Positions 1 through 11,067 are shown, numbered from the stretch's first letter. The stretch is DNA of 64,000 nucleotides from Nannobrachium achirus (GCA_963921795.1 OY997643.1:13217043-13281042), one strand, 5' to 3'. The notes: generated by a model from the sequence alone, not told the origin. Made by a program: numbers and translations.

Positions 1-430
1 TTACTACAGGGGGTCCTCCAAATCTTTGTGTAATAGGACAATTCTTTTAAATGAACAACTGGACTCAATTTGTAGATCTGCTATTTTTGGCTAAAGTTCT
101 CCTCAGAGTGGGGATGTGAGGGTCACATCCCCACTCTGAGGAGAACTTTAGCCAAAACTAGCAGATCTACAAGCTCTCAACGCCTCGCAGCAGCTTGTAG
201 ATCGGCTATTTTTGGCAAATAGGTTTGGAGTGAAAGGTCAAATTTACTAACTATCAACGATTTAAGTGGTTAAATGTCTGAAAAAACACATTGACACGAA
301 TCCAACATAGACTGATGACAGTGCTGTCAAACAAGTCTATGAATCTATCGATGAAATCGATGCAAATCTGAACAGAATTCTATACAATATGTAGTGGGGG
401 TCCCTGCTTCATCTCCCTGTCAGCTAAATA
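1..430 (-). mobile_element. hAT-like MITE family A, copy A0 (enters from window edge)
   Basis: Matches the other family A copies (8930, 19109, 26822, 42628) in reverse orientation: the window opens in the conserved block GGGGGTCCTCCAAATC, and the far end keeps the GGGGGTCCCTGCTTC block. It is non-autonomous, with no coding capacity. The terminal GGTCCTTGGCCTG segment seen in the copies at 9190 and 43010 is missing, so the inner end is degraded. An internal inverted duplication at 71-170 and the shared hairpin at about 155-222 disturb it. Confidence 0.7.
69..222. repeat. Shared hairpin module plus inverted duplication of one arm
   Basis: Bases 71-118 read GTAGATCTGCTATTTTTGG and continue into GGGGATGTG; the reverse complement follows from 121 to 170, giving a near-perfect foldback of about 50-bp arms centred near 120. 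The second arm then forms the normal family hairpin with TTGTAGATCGGCTATTTTT ending near 215. So one hairpin arm and its flank exist in two opposite copies, unlike other family A members. Confidence 0.8.
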
Positions 431-1889
431 CCCCTGCAATAGTGTTTGGTCCATATAAGGATAGACCCATTTTGTCATTTGAATTAAATGAAATCACTTA
501 CCTATACCTTTAAGTGAGCAAGTCAAAGTTCAATACAACCATACGTGTATGTCTTTGCCAAGGGTTTATTGAGCAAATCAACTCAATATCTAGTGCAAAA
601 CTTTACATTTCATGCTCTCAAGAGTAAGAATTATTGTTTAACCTCTGCATTACATAATTTACAAGAAGTCTACACAATTAGAGATTGTAGAATCTTCTTA
701 TTTTGGCTGTTATCTCTCCTATAGTAAAAATATCAATACAGCGTGGAATTATCCAACGACAACAAAATATTCTATATATGTTTTTGGCTACATTTCATCA
801 AACGGTGGTCCGTGGCTCAACCGCTGAATAAATAATGGACCTGGATATGAGAAAGGCTGAAAACCACAGCACTAACTATTCAGTATTTATACAATATTCA
901 TCATCAGATGCCTTGATGCAGATACAGTAGATGAAGCTGGTCCCACCAATTAAGCTACAGTATGGCTCATTATACCAACCATGTGAAAATATAGTCCTTG
1001 GTGAGCACTATACCCGTGTGCTTGCCAGGCCCAGCACTGTGGAAATGTTTGTCTTAAGTGTAAAATTTGACCATTAAAAGTGTAAATCGTGTACATCAAT
1101 CAAACAACAGAAATAGCAAATCTACAAGCTCACTACATGTTGCAGGCAGCGCGACACATTTTGAGCTTTAGACCCGCTATAGAGCATCACAGTGGGTGTG
1201 GTTTACTGATTCCACAAAAAAATCTCCCATTCATTTCCTCAGACTTTCACGAAAATATTTATAACAATTATGTTAAGACATGAACCAAGCCATCCAGGAT
1301 CTCAGTGAATCATGACCATGAAACCGTTGTTTCTATGAAAATAAAGTTTTGAAAATGTATTGTATAGCTCAGAATTTTACTGTATATACAATACATGTCT
1401 GTGGCATGAACGGTAGGATGGGTTTGATTGATAGACTGAATCTTTAATGATCATGAAATAAAAACAGGTAACATAACATACTGTACATCTGACCGGAGCC
1501 ACCATAATCAAAAGGATAACGAAAGAAAGCGCAGCTTGTTTGTGTGCATGATATATCTAGAGTTCAAGATATGAACAAGTATCTGAGTGAATGCGTGAGA
1601 GTGCCTGCCACTCAAAGGGTATGTGTGAACAATTTCAATGTAGCAGGGCTACAACTCTATATACCTGCTGCTTTGATAAACAATCCTGATATCGTGCCAA
1701 CATGAAGGAAGGAGTGCCTTTAAAGTCTGTGCATTGGTTCTGCAATGCTGTAGTGTTATTTAGATCTCTGAATTCTTTCCACCCAGTTCTAACGCCAACA
1801 ACCAGACATATTGGTAGGAGGTGGAGAGCTCCAATACGTCTAGCTATCGAGACTCAGTACAAAGTAATATTCGGTAATAATACTTAAGC
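431..1889. other. AT-rich unassigned DNA with one degenerate hairpin
   Basis: No convincing exon. Short open frames lack codon-like structure. Bases 1111-1180 look like an eroded copy of the hairpin module (AAATAGCAAATCTACAAGC on the left, TTGAGCTTTAGACCCGCTAT on the right). A good GTAAGTG donor on the minus strand (501-495) has no open frame before it. Confidence 0.5.
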
Positions 1890-2249
1890 CAAACATTCAC
1901 AATAATCGTATTGTGGAGATTTAAGTTTATAGTGAAATTATTCTCCGTCATGCACCGGGATCAATTCACCTTTTATTTGCCGAGCTGCATATATCTGGTG
2001 CCATGTAAACCCTCTATAGGCCTAATTGGTCAAACGGACCTGGAAATAAAGAACTTGATAGTCTTTTTTTCACTCTCTACTAAATCTCTTTGCTAAAAGA
2101 TAGCCGATCTACAATCTCACAAGGCGCTGCGACGCGTTGTGAGCTTGTAGATTTGCTATTTGATGTAAAATGTCGCGATAATATCGTAAATCGCAATTTC
2201 TTTGGTCACAATAATCGTGACATGATATTTTCATATCGTCCTATCCCTA
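1890..2249 (-). mobile_element. hAT-like family H, truncated reverse copy
   Basis: Aligns in reverse with the intact element at 4765-5194 (shared AATCGTATTGTGGAG, the CGGGATCAATTCACC block, GATAATATCGTAAATCG) and ends in ATCGTCCTATCCCTA. The opposite terminus is missing. It carries a hairpin at about 2100-2161 (TAGCCGATCTACAATCTC with TTGTAGATTTGCTA). Confidence 0.75.
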
Positions 2250-3160
2250 GTTATTAGACTGGCGCTGCTAGAAGGGCCACAGCGTAGCCTAAAGCAAGCC
2301 GTATGCTCATCATTTTCCAACCAGTATCACTTCCAACAAGACAATCAGAGGGGGGAGAGAGAGATGAAGTCAATAATGCAAATGACCATCATCATGATGA
2401 GAATCTGCAATCAATTCTCAAAGATGGCAGCGCAATTTGTCATGGGGCCTGAGGGCACAAAAGTTAAGACAGAAAAATGAAAGTCTTACAACTTCAATCG
2501 TTAAGCCCTCTAGGCCTGTAGTCTACACAGGGGTCTTCAACGTTTTCAGGCCGGGGACCCCCAAACTGATGGGAAGATGGAGCAGGGACCCCCTACCTTG
2601 TAGGGTGGGGGCCAGGGGCTACAACATATATTGTATATTCATGTATAACATTGTGTTTCATGTGTAAACATAGTACCATGCTATTGTGCATTCAAATTAA
2701 TTTGCCCTTTAGGGCGAGGTCACATGTCGCCCTGAGGCGTCTTACTAGTATTGAAAATTAACGGTTCTCAAAATTCATGGTACGATTCGACTCGTTTGAA
2801 AATGAGAAATGCCAGAGGAATGTCTTTAATTTTGATTTATTAAACTTGGGCGAGCCTTAGCAGCAACCATGCGTTATCTACAGTAGTTACGAAGAGCAGC
2901 CGAGATTGACAAAGGGTCACTTCATTTCAGTCCACCTTCAGGCCAGGACAAGCTGCTTTCATTAGCTTGTTACTACCATAGGTCCATGACATCATCTCTA
3001 TGGGAATATGCTGGTTTTAACCAGATAAAAACAGTCTGTGGATATAACGCACGTACGCAACAAATACTCTTCTCCCTCATCTTCAAATACTGTCTCTCTA
3101 TCTCTCGCTCTCTCAACCACACACTGACTTTGCAACTTGCCTGATGTTGTTTGGGCTACC
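2250..3160. other. Unassigned DNA with a hAT terminus fragment (2525-2620)
   Basis: 2528-2560 carries GGGGTCTTCAACGTTTTCAGG, the family A terminus, followed by GGGACCCC-rich sequence, but the body does not continue. The remainder has a short CT tract near 3095 and nothing coding that I recognise. Confidence 0.5.
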
Positions 3161-3814
3161 TTAACTCATTGAGTGCCAGCCTATCACCACTAGAGGGCGC
3201 CCAGTGACCAGAGAATAATAGAGATATGCTGGTAATGCATGCCCAAGCCCTGGAGCCCAAGCCCAAGCCCTACTTGCCTGAACACTTTCCTTTGTGCATG
3301 TACAGGAAGAGGATGAAGTTAGCTTGAAGTTAGCTATTGGCTACCAAGCATTTTAGAAGCCTTATTTTCGTCAACTTAGCCATGATTAAACCTTGCACAC
3401 CTCATGCATGGGAAAAAAACAGAGAAGAATGAGCTCTAAAAAATCCAATGCAATCCTGGATTGCATTGGAGTGGATTTGTGCAGTTTGTTCACAGCTTTC
3501 AAACAAAAAAATCCGATTGGAAATCCGTTCAGGCATTCTTGAGATAATCGCCATTATGTTTTACATGTAATGTAAACAAAAATGGCTGCCCTGTATGTTA
3601 GATGGGGTTGTATGGGGGTGGAACATGCAAAATCGCGATTGAAATCATGTTCACCAGATTTGATGGGGTCCAAAAAACAAAACAAAAATTTAAAAAAAAA
3701 AATTTCAAAATTTTTTTTTTTTTTTTTTTAAAAAAGCCGAACTTGTTCGGGATCGGCACTCTACGATACGCTAATAAAGCCGAACTAGTTCGGGATTGGC
3801 ACTCAATGAGTTAA
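3161..3814. mobile_element. piggyBac-like non-autonomous element, TTAA-flanked
   Basis: Starts TTAACTCATTGAGTGCC and ends GGCACTCAATGAGTTAA: perfect terminal inverted repeats with a TTAA target duplication, the hallmark of piggyBac insertion. It is about 654 bp long and has no transposase. Near the right end a CCGAACTNGTTCGGGAT block occurs twice (about 3738 and 3781), a subterminal repeat. An A-rich/T-rich tract sits at 3680-3732. Confidence 0.8.
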
Positions 3815-4756
3815 GTCGGAGCACATCACTGGAGTGGATGTTTTTTTTGTGTGTGTGCTGTGATTGTGTTTGTTGTGCATAGTACGTACCAAACCAAATG
3901 CCTCATACCGTACCGTACAGTTAATATGAATATATACACTACTATTACACCCCCATTATATATATGTGTACGAATACATCTGTCCATTCTCTGCATTTGT
4001 GGCTGCACGTTTCCTGAAAGCTTATGGATACAAAAATGTTGTATTCTTAACATCCAATAGTGCATGTGAACAATGCCGCTTGCATTCTGCATGCGGACAG
4101 TACACGTTACAGAATGGGAGTATAAAAAATCAACAGTATCTCTGAAGTTTAGGAGTAAGAGTTATTTGTACTAGTAGTAACACAAATGTGCATGTAGTCA
4201 ACCAGTGTCACGAATAATTACATTTCCTGCTAATCAATTCAAAACAAGATTATTATAAGAATGACAACCGCAAAAGAGTAAAATAGAAACGCGTTCCTGT
4301 GAGTGAAAAAGAAAACTGTCACGCAGTGATTTAGTGCAAAAGATTGTTTCCCCAGGCTGTACAACAGCCTAAGGGACATGAGGAGGGTCAGCCACCTCTC
4401 GTCTTTAGCATGGACTTTGCAACATCAGGAGGGCTCTCTGTCTCTATCTCGGGTCAAAGGGTCTCAGATATAACTGCAACAGGGGCCAGATATAGCCGTG
4501 CTTGAGAAGTAGTCCGGAAAATCAATGCCATTCATCTGAAACTTTCAGCTAGCGGGAATAAGGATTTCCTATGAGCTATTGCTTCCTGCTAAAGCCACAA
4601 GAGAAATTAAGACTGAAAAAAAAAAAAAAAAAGCAAGCAACAGAGAATGCTACAAAACTGGAATGGTCTCGAAATGTATCGATATTCGCCTAATTTATTT
4701 TAGCACATTTTACACTTTTTTTCTGGGGAGGAGCCAAGCCTCTTCTGAGTGGAGGA
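3815..4756. other. Unassigned intergenic DNA
   Basis: AT-rich. A frame stays open for about 58 codons from 4330 to 4503 behind a TTTCCCCAG acceptor-like site (4348-4356), but I recognise no protein in it and it has no matching donor or start. I therefore do not call an exon. Confidence 0.4.
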
Positions 4757-4764
4757 GGTAGCAC

Positions 4765-5194
4765 TAAGGATGGGACGATATGAACATTTCATATCACGAT
4801 TATTGTGATGAAAAATTGCGATTTACGATATTATCGCGATAATCAAAATCCATTATCCTGGGGCGGAACTTTTGCCAAAAAAGAGCCGATCTACATGCTC
4901 ACAACGCGCCGCGTTGCGACCCGTTGTGAGCATGTAGATCTGCTATTTTTTGGCAAAGACATTTGATAGCGAGTGAAAAAAAGACTGTATCAAGTACGTA
5001 TATTATAAGTACCTTTTACCAATTCTAGAGGGTTTAAGAAGTGGTACCGGAAATGCAGCTCGGCAAATAAAAGGTGAATTGATCCCAGTGCATGACGGAG
5101 GACGATATCACGATCAATTAAATCTCCACGATACGATTATCGTGAGTGTTTTTTATCACGATAAATGATAATATCGCTTATCGTCCCATCCCTA
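4765..5194 (+). mobile_element. hAT-like family H, full copy with 8-bp TSD
   Basis: Ends TAAGGATGGGACGATA and TATCGTCCCATCCCTA form the inverted repeats; GGTAGCAC stands on both sides (4757-4764, 5195-5202), a perfect 8-bp duplication typical of hAT elements. Length 430 bp, no coding. The interior holds a long hairpin (4871-4957) whose stem includes TTTGCCAAAAAAGAGC and GCTATTTTTTGGCAAA. Confidence 0.88.
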
Positions 5195-5375
5195 GGTAGC
5201 ACTGAGTTAGAGCAAATTCTTTCAGATAAGGCTGCAGCAAAACGTGGACCTTGAGCATTTAAAAGATCTTTGATATTAGATATTTTGGAATGTCACTGGA
5301 GATTTACAGATTTACAGATTTACAGGCTCTGCATTTACATTCTGCTGCTCTGTTCCTTGGGACAGAGTGTGCTCA

Positions 5376-5870
5376 TTAAGGCATTTAGACCGGGTATGCA
5401 TGCTTTAACTTTAAAAAATATCAGATCTACAAGCTCGCAGCGAGCTTGTAGATATGCCATTTTTGAAAAATAGTGAACATTTGAATTTTGACCCGATTTT
5501 CACCCGATTCTATAAGTGTCTTCCAAATCCTTCTAAGGTTTTTTGAAAAACACATGTTTCTACGTCAGTGGTTCTCAAAACTCTTTCTTGTCCAGGACCC
5601 CTACAATTATATGTATTTGGCTGCCGACCCCCGCCCCCCCATCTCAAAATATTTAGTTCAAGGACCCCCCCCCCCCCCAAAAAAAAAGCAAAATCTGTGT
5701 TACAAATGTTCGCTTTAAAAATACATATATTCAAAGATTTGCCCACATTTTCATGATTTTTCAAAAATAGCAGATCTACAAGCTCGCAGCGCGGCCGCAC
5801 TGTGAGCTTGTATATCTGCTATTTTTCAATAGTTAAAGCATAAAATAACCCTAGGCCTAAAAGGCTTAAG
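5376..5870 (-). mobile_element. piggyBac-like family C with two hairpins
   Basis: TTAA at both edges. Two hairpins mirror each other: a short one at 5414-5464 and a longer one at 5763-5826. Between them lies a core with a hAT-like TCAGTGGTTCTCAAAACT end and GACCCCC tracts, in reverse order relative to the copies at 17899 and 52151. Non-coding. A C-run and an A-run at 5665-5688 look unstable. Confidence 0.75.
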
Positions 5871-7265
5871 GCAAGGGAAGGCAGGGTTATAGCTTTAACC
5901 TTTTTATCATCTGAAGGAGCCTTTGTTGAGTGATGCTCTACAAGGCCATTTTCTTCCTCCCCTACCGTCTCCTTGCATGCTCAGCCGATGCTTTATCCTG
6001 TGCCTACTCAGCATGCAAAACATAAAAATGAAGTTTTGTAAAAAGAAGAATTAAAGCAGCTGAAACGCGTCTGCCATTTTTCTACAGAGCACCGCCGATG
6101 GATAAATCAAGAACTCGACTGTTCTGCTTACAGCCACTACTTCCCATCTTTACTTTCCCCAACAACCCTGCACAGGTGTTCTGTTCTGTTCCTAGCTGAC
6201 CCGGATGAATCAGTGGGCTACTGGGCTTAGGGCCTGCACATGGGTACTAATGGACAAATTGACCTGTCACAAGCCATATTCCCTAACCTTGCCAAAGACC
6301 CGCAAACAATGGCAACAGTGCACAACTTTCCTATTCATTTGTAAATGCAACCTGGTGGTCCATTTAAAGAAGAGGGACTGATTTAAGTTAAGCTATTATA
6401 CACAGCACAGCTGGCAGATGCAATAACGGGAGAACATATATATATGTCTTGGCAGTTATATTACTAATCTACTCCTCAGCCATGATATACAGATGTGTAT
6501 GTTGTGTTACAATGAAGTTTCTCACCATTCGAGTTACGGCCTATTAGGCTGGATACAATAGTCAGCATATACAGAACTATGAAGTAGCCCACATTAAGTA
6601 TAGTTTCGCTGGTTTCCAGTTTCCACACTGAGTACTAATAAACTAATGGAAACTATTACTATTATTAATATAAAAGGAAAATATTAAATTAAAATAAAAA
6701 AATTAAAACATGACCCGCCACATGCATCCCATAATTCCACCTACTCTGCACTACTCGCAGCTCTGCCATCACTCACATACATCCCAATCAGTGAAAATAG
6801 ACACGGAATTCACCAAACCCATTCAAACGATTTGAAATGTTCAACTCCAGTCATCACAGTTTGGACATAACAGCAAAAGATGTTTGGCTGACAGCAGCAA
6901 TAATGTTTCGATGTCAAAACATCTTCCTCAGGTCATGACCTGTCGAAGATATTGACATCGAAACATTGTCACTCTTGCCTGGCTTAAACAGTCTGTGTTT
7001 GCTCCAGTACGTTCCGGTGGACACTCTTCATGCAGCAGCAATAATGTGCCAATGCCTCCAGCATTAATTGACCGAGCAAGCCTTTAATCTTGTGACAGAA
7101 ATATGGTCAAAGACAAAAAGCTGAAAGGATAAAGTAATCAGGATTTTTTTTTTTCATACAATGGTGTCACGCATAAACAGCAAAAACACCTAAGTTCACA
7201 ACTTTTTTACTTTCACCTACAGTACAGGAACAATGGCATGATGCCCAAAGTAGGGATGCCAAGTT
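5871..7265. other. Unassigned AT-rich DNA with hammerhead-like motif at 6905-6975
   Basis: Mostly featureless. At 6905-6975 a palindromic block centred on GTCATGAC reads, on the minus strand, CTGAGGA then a short stem then GAAAC. This is the CUGANGA...GAAA core order of a hammerhead ribozyme; the plus-strand twin has lost part of the core (CTGTCGA). See findings. Confidence 0.4.
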
Positions 7266-7790
7266 GTTAAACCTTTATTTACCCAGGGTAGGTTGATAGG
7301 GCTGTCACGATATGACATTTTACATGACGATTAATTGTCACTCAAATAATTGGCGATTAACGATTTAATTGTGTTTTTGTCGTTGATAATTACATTTCTG
7401 TTTGGCTTTTAGGCTTTGAAGTTGCACATGGTAGATATGACACATAACCTAAATATACAAAGAAATTACTGACATATTTGACAACTTACTACTTAAAAAA
7501 TAACTTTGATAGTGGAAATAGCCGATCTACAAGCTCACAACGCGTCGCGATGCGACGCGTTGTGAGCTTGTAGATCTGCTATTTCCACTATGTTTGACTT
7601 TTTTCCTATTTTTTTAACATGGAAACGATTATGACGATTATGAAAAATAATCGCGATTATGTAATAATTGTGACAGCCCTATAGGTTGACTGAGCAGGAA
7701 TGCAGCAACACCCTGCTTCACACATTAGCACAAGCAAGGGTTCAGTGCCTTGCTCAATGGCAATACGACACTGGGCCCTTGTGTTTAACA
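7266..7790 (-). mobile_element. Retroposon 3' part, split by element I
   Basis: On the minus strand it reads GAGCAAGGCACTGAACCC, a block typical of fish tRNA-SINE/LINE 3' regions, and after the inserted element it continues to CCTGGGTAAATAAAGGTTTAA, an AATAAA-type 3' end. The inserted element at 7297-7681 divides it. The 5' boundary is not resolved. Confidence 0.45.
7297..7681 (+). mobile_element. hAT-like family I with perfect 8-bp TSD and long hairpin
   Basis: TAGGGCTGTCACGATAT and ATTGTGACAGCCCTA are the ends; TAGGTTGA is duplicated at 7289-7296 and 7682-7689. Length 385 bp. The hairpin 7509-7591 has 40-bp arms with a single mismatch and a 3-base apex; its outer stem ATAGTGGAAAT/ATTTCCACTAT is found in no other family here. 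The element sits inside an older retroposon. Confidence 0.9.
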
Positions 7791-8037
7791 GTCACATGCT
7801 TCTTGTTCTTTCACTCTTAACAGTCACATGCTTCTTGTTCTTTCTCTCTGAAACAACAGCAACCAGTCAGAAACAGCTAAGAGATGAAGTGATGCCCAAC
7901 TTTCACGCAAGGGTTCATCAGGGGACACAAACTTGTGGATAGTAAGGGCTGGGCCTTTGTTTACAATGTCAACAGACACTTACTTCTGGGTGCGTCACTC
8001 AAAACTCAGAATGTCAGACCTTACCTGACCTTGTCAG

Positions 8038-8545
8038 CAGTGGTGTAAAGTAACTAAGTACTTTTACTGTACTGTTTTGAGGTATTTGTACTTTACTTGA
8101 GTATTTCCGATTTCCAATACTTTCACCTCTACTCCACTACATCTGGGATCCAGATATTGTACTTTTACTCCACAAAATGTATTTGAAAACTATAGTTACG
8201 AGTTACTTTGCTGATATAAATTATTGCGACCAAAGGTCGCAGTTTACCATGAGAAATGTCACAGCTTGTCTCTGTGTAGACGTGTGTGTACACATTTTAA
8301 TATGTTAAAACATCCATAAACCACTTTAGCCGTATTTATACCTTGGCTATTTGAAAGTAGATCTGCTATTTTCAAACAGTTTGTACTTTTACTTTTAGTA
8401 CTTTACATTTTGATGCCAATACTTTTCTACTTTTTTACTCAAGTACATTTTGAATTCTGGACTTCTACTTGTAACAGAGTACTTCTACAATGCAATATTG
8501 ATACTTTTACTTAAGTAAAGCATGTGAGTACTTTTTCCACCACTG
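8038..8545 (+). mobile_element. hAT-like family E (AGTACTTTTACT-rich) with 8-bp TSD
   Basis: Starts CAGTGGTGTAAAG, ends TTCCACCACTG, and CTTGTCAG is repeated on both sides (8030-8037, 8546-8553). The body is built from ACTTTTACTNNAGTA-like words, as is common in fish. A reduced hairpin at 8350-8376 keeps only TTTGAAAGTAGATC and the right arm. Confidence 0.85.
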
Positions 8546-8929
8546 CTTGTCAGTCTGTTCACGCTGTATAGACATGTTGTGCACTATAAACTGGGGTCGC
8601 TTTTTTTAAACAAATCCACCACGGTGGATACAAAGTACAGGAGTTAGTGTTTAACAGAATAGTCTTCTTATCTGTATGGTGGTGTTGCAATGAGCAGGTC
8701 AAGGACTACAGAACTGAGGCTAAAGGTGCCAGCATTACAGTTCAGCAAGATCTTTCTACATCAGCCATGCTTGAACATTTGAGGTCATGTCAAAAGAGAA
8801 GTCAATAAGTATAATGCATATTTTCAAATAAATAATAGTCATCAAAGTGACAACCAAATCAAAGTGTTGATGCATATGAGTCACTGATACAACTGTAAGC
8901 AATACCCTAATGTGTTAGGGTTGGTTGAG
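8546..8929. other. Unassigned DNA
   Basis: About 380 bp between family E and family A copies. All frames have frequent stops and I see no repeat end or RNA gene in it. Confidence 0.5.
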
Positions 8930-9226
8930 GGTTGTACAAGCCTCGCACTGCGAGGCGTTGAGAGCTTGTAGATCTGCTATTTTCGGCAAGTAGGTTTGGT
9001 GTAGAGGTTAAAAAAAAAGAGCAGACCAAGTACAGAATGAAAAGTCAAGTTAACTGAAAACACAAATCCAACATAGACTGATGACAGTGCTGTCAAACAA
9101 GTCTATGAATCTATCTATGAAACCGATAAAATCACACATTTATACAATATGTAGTGGGGGTCCCTGCTTCATCTCTCTCTCAGCTAAGGGGTCCTTGGCC
9201 TGAAAGCTTTGACCCCTGGATTAGAG
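8930..9226 (-). mobile_element. Family A half-element starting inside its hairpin
   Basis: Only the right half of family A is present. It begins in the hairpin (TACAAGCCTCGCACTGCG, right arm intact to TTGTAGATCTGCTATTTTC) and runs to the terminal GACCCCTGG. Homologous to 42740-43040. The breakpoint lies within the hairpin's left arm. Confidence 0.7.
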
Positions 9227-9579
9227 GAAGAAGTGAGTTGCACATGTAGGCTATATAGTACATTCATGAGCAAACTTGTGCTCAGACTCAGAGACTAGTG
9301 CCATAACTATACCTGATGACAATATGTTACTTTAATGAACGTACTGTCGCACTATGGAGGCTGTTATGACACCACGAGCTGTTGACACATGGCGTTAACT
9401 TTGATGTGTCAAAGTTAAACAGACCTCCAGCACAACTTTTCCATGCAGCTTTAGCCACCTTGCAGTGCTTGCATAAGCAGGTAAACATCTCTCTGGGACG
9501 GAGACAACGTCCCGCACGCAGCGCAGAGCACCGCGTGATCAAACACATGCCTGGTCAGCGGTTGAACAGATGTCAGTAC

Positions 9580-9657
9580 CTTGAATTTGCCCAGAAACAG
9601 GTGTTTTGTGGTCCTCAGTCCTCTCACTGCAGCCTGGGATGCCATGGATGCCGCCAT
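9580..9657 (-). CDS. Candidate first coding exon, mitochondrial-type N-terminus (26 codons)
   Basis: On the minus strand ATG (9657-9655) lies in CAACATGGCGGC, a perfect match to the TISU start context SAASATGGCGGC. TISU is known for short 5' leaders and is enriched in mitochondrial genes. The 26 codons start MAASMASQAAVRGL and end LFLGKFK; they hold no acidic residues, several R/K and an alternating hydrophobic pattern, as expected of a matrix-targeting presequence. The frame ends in AAG|GTACTG, an acceptable splice donor in phase 0; reading on gives a stop about 40 codons later with unconvincing composition. CCAAT and CACGTG boxes sit just upstream. I cannot name the gene or find its second exon; a transposon-rich intron toward position 1 is likely. 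A chance match is the main alternative. Confidence 0.5.
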
Positions 9658-9725
9658 GTTGACACGGAAGACTGAATGACGTTGTGGGGTCACGTGGCGG
9701 ATATGCGAGAGCTGATTGGGCGATT
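9658..9725 (-). promoter_or_regulatory. Candidate TATA-less promoter of the exon at 9657
   Basis: Read on the minus strand upstream of the ATG: CGCCCAATCAGC (CCAAT box, about 9723-9712), CCGCCACGTGACC (E-box CACGTG, about 9700-9688) and ACGTCATTC (CRE-like half site). All lie within 70 bp of the ATG, fitting the very short 5' leader expected with a TISU start. No TATA box is seen. Confidence 0.45.
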
Positions 9726-9732
9726 GTGCGGT

Positions 9733-9850
9733 TCAATTCAGAGGAGCTTTATTGGCATGAGAAAATACAACGTTTACATTGCTAAAGCAAGCGTCAAAAA
9801 ATAAAATAAAAACAACAACAACAAGGAACATTCAGTAGATACAGTTGGAG
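9733..9850 (-). mobile_element. LINE/SINE-like 3' tail
   Basis: On the minus strand: TCATGCCAATAAAGCTCC followed by GAATTGAA. This is an AATAAA signal then a short simple tail, the usual end of a fish retroposon. The body fades out by about 9850. Confidence 0.4.
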
Positions 9851-10134
9851 GGGGTACATCATTGTGTTAAACAGAGCTATGTCACATTGTGTCATTTTAC
9901 AGGGTATAAAGCTTTTGGAGCAAATAACAGCATTGTTTTTTTTCTTTTTTTCTCAATACAATTTAAATAGTATAATTAAACTATATTAATTAAAATGCAT
10001 TTAGATGTATTGGTAGCAGCTCTGTTTCATAAACGCTCAGTACACACACAGTCACACACATCATGCAGCCTCCCTCCCTCCCCTGGCTGCAGGCTGAGTG
10101 AATATATTACTGACTGATATTATTTCTTCTACAG

Positions 10135-10548
10135 CAGGGGTTCTCAACCTGTGGGTCGGGAGACTCAGGACCCCCAGGGGGGTCCCCAAATTATTTTGGG
10201 GGGTCCCCGGATGTTTAACTTAATGTGCAACATTGTTTTCTCACTCAACATTAAACAAACCAACATAACGTTTAAGCATATCTGCACATTTCTAAAGTGA
10301 CAATATGAGGACTTTTTAATCTAAATGACAAATTAAACATTGGCCAAATTGTCAAATATTAGAGGCAGAAATTGTGAAAAAAGACGATCTGAGGCGTTGT
10401 GAGCATGTATATCTGCTATTTTCACAATAGAACCGGGTTGTACAAAATGTAATTCCTCGACTCTTAGTGCTTGTCAGGGTGGGAGGGTCCCCAGTTAAAA
10501 TATGATTATTTTGGGGGTCACACACCCTGAAAAGGTTGAGAACCACTG
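10135..10548 (+). mobile_element. hAT-like family B, copy B1
   Basis: CAGGGGTTCTCAACC at the left and GGTTGAGAACCACTG at the right are hAT-type ends. Flanks TTCTACAG and CTCTAATG agree only partly, so the TSD is eroded. The hairpin at 10372-10427 keeps its outer stem TTGTGAAAA/TTTTCACAA but its left arm is deleted up to near the apex (GATCT joined to GAGGCG). Confidence 0.8.
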
Positions 10549-10570
10549 CTCTAATGGGCGGTGAGCAAAG

Positions 10571-10814
<244 letters not shown>

Positions 10815-10902
10815 GCCTCCCCTCCCTCCCCTGCCTCTCTCTCTGTGTTCACTACAGTGAGTGAGTGAATTAATATCACTGACTGAAAGGCTTCTCCTAA
10901 AG

Positions 10903-11067
10903 CAGTGTTTCTCAAACTCTCAAATTTCAAGGTCTCCCCTTAACTCTGGAACCAAACGTGTTCATTTGGTTCCATGTGTACACTGTCAGAGTACAGACTT
11001 GTCAGGGTCAATTTAGACCCCCCTAAAAGGAACCCACAGAGGATGGAATCCACTTTGAGAAACACGG
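10903..11067 (+). mobile_element. Very short hAT-like element
   Basis: CAGTGTTTCTCAAACTC at the left and TTTGAGAAACAC at the right are matching inverted ends about 165 bp apart. No clear TSD and no hairpin module. Confidence 0.5.

Noticed and set aside
495-560. Minus-strand exon ending at a perfect GTAAGTG donor
   Set aside because: All three frames before the donor contain stops within about 60 bases.
4330-4503. Internal exon behind TTTCCCCAG
   Set aside because: Open for 58 codons but with no donor, no recognisable protein and a weak polypyrimidine tract.
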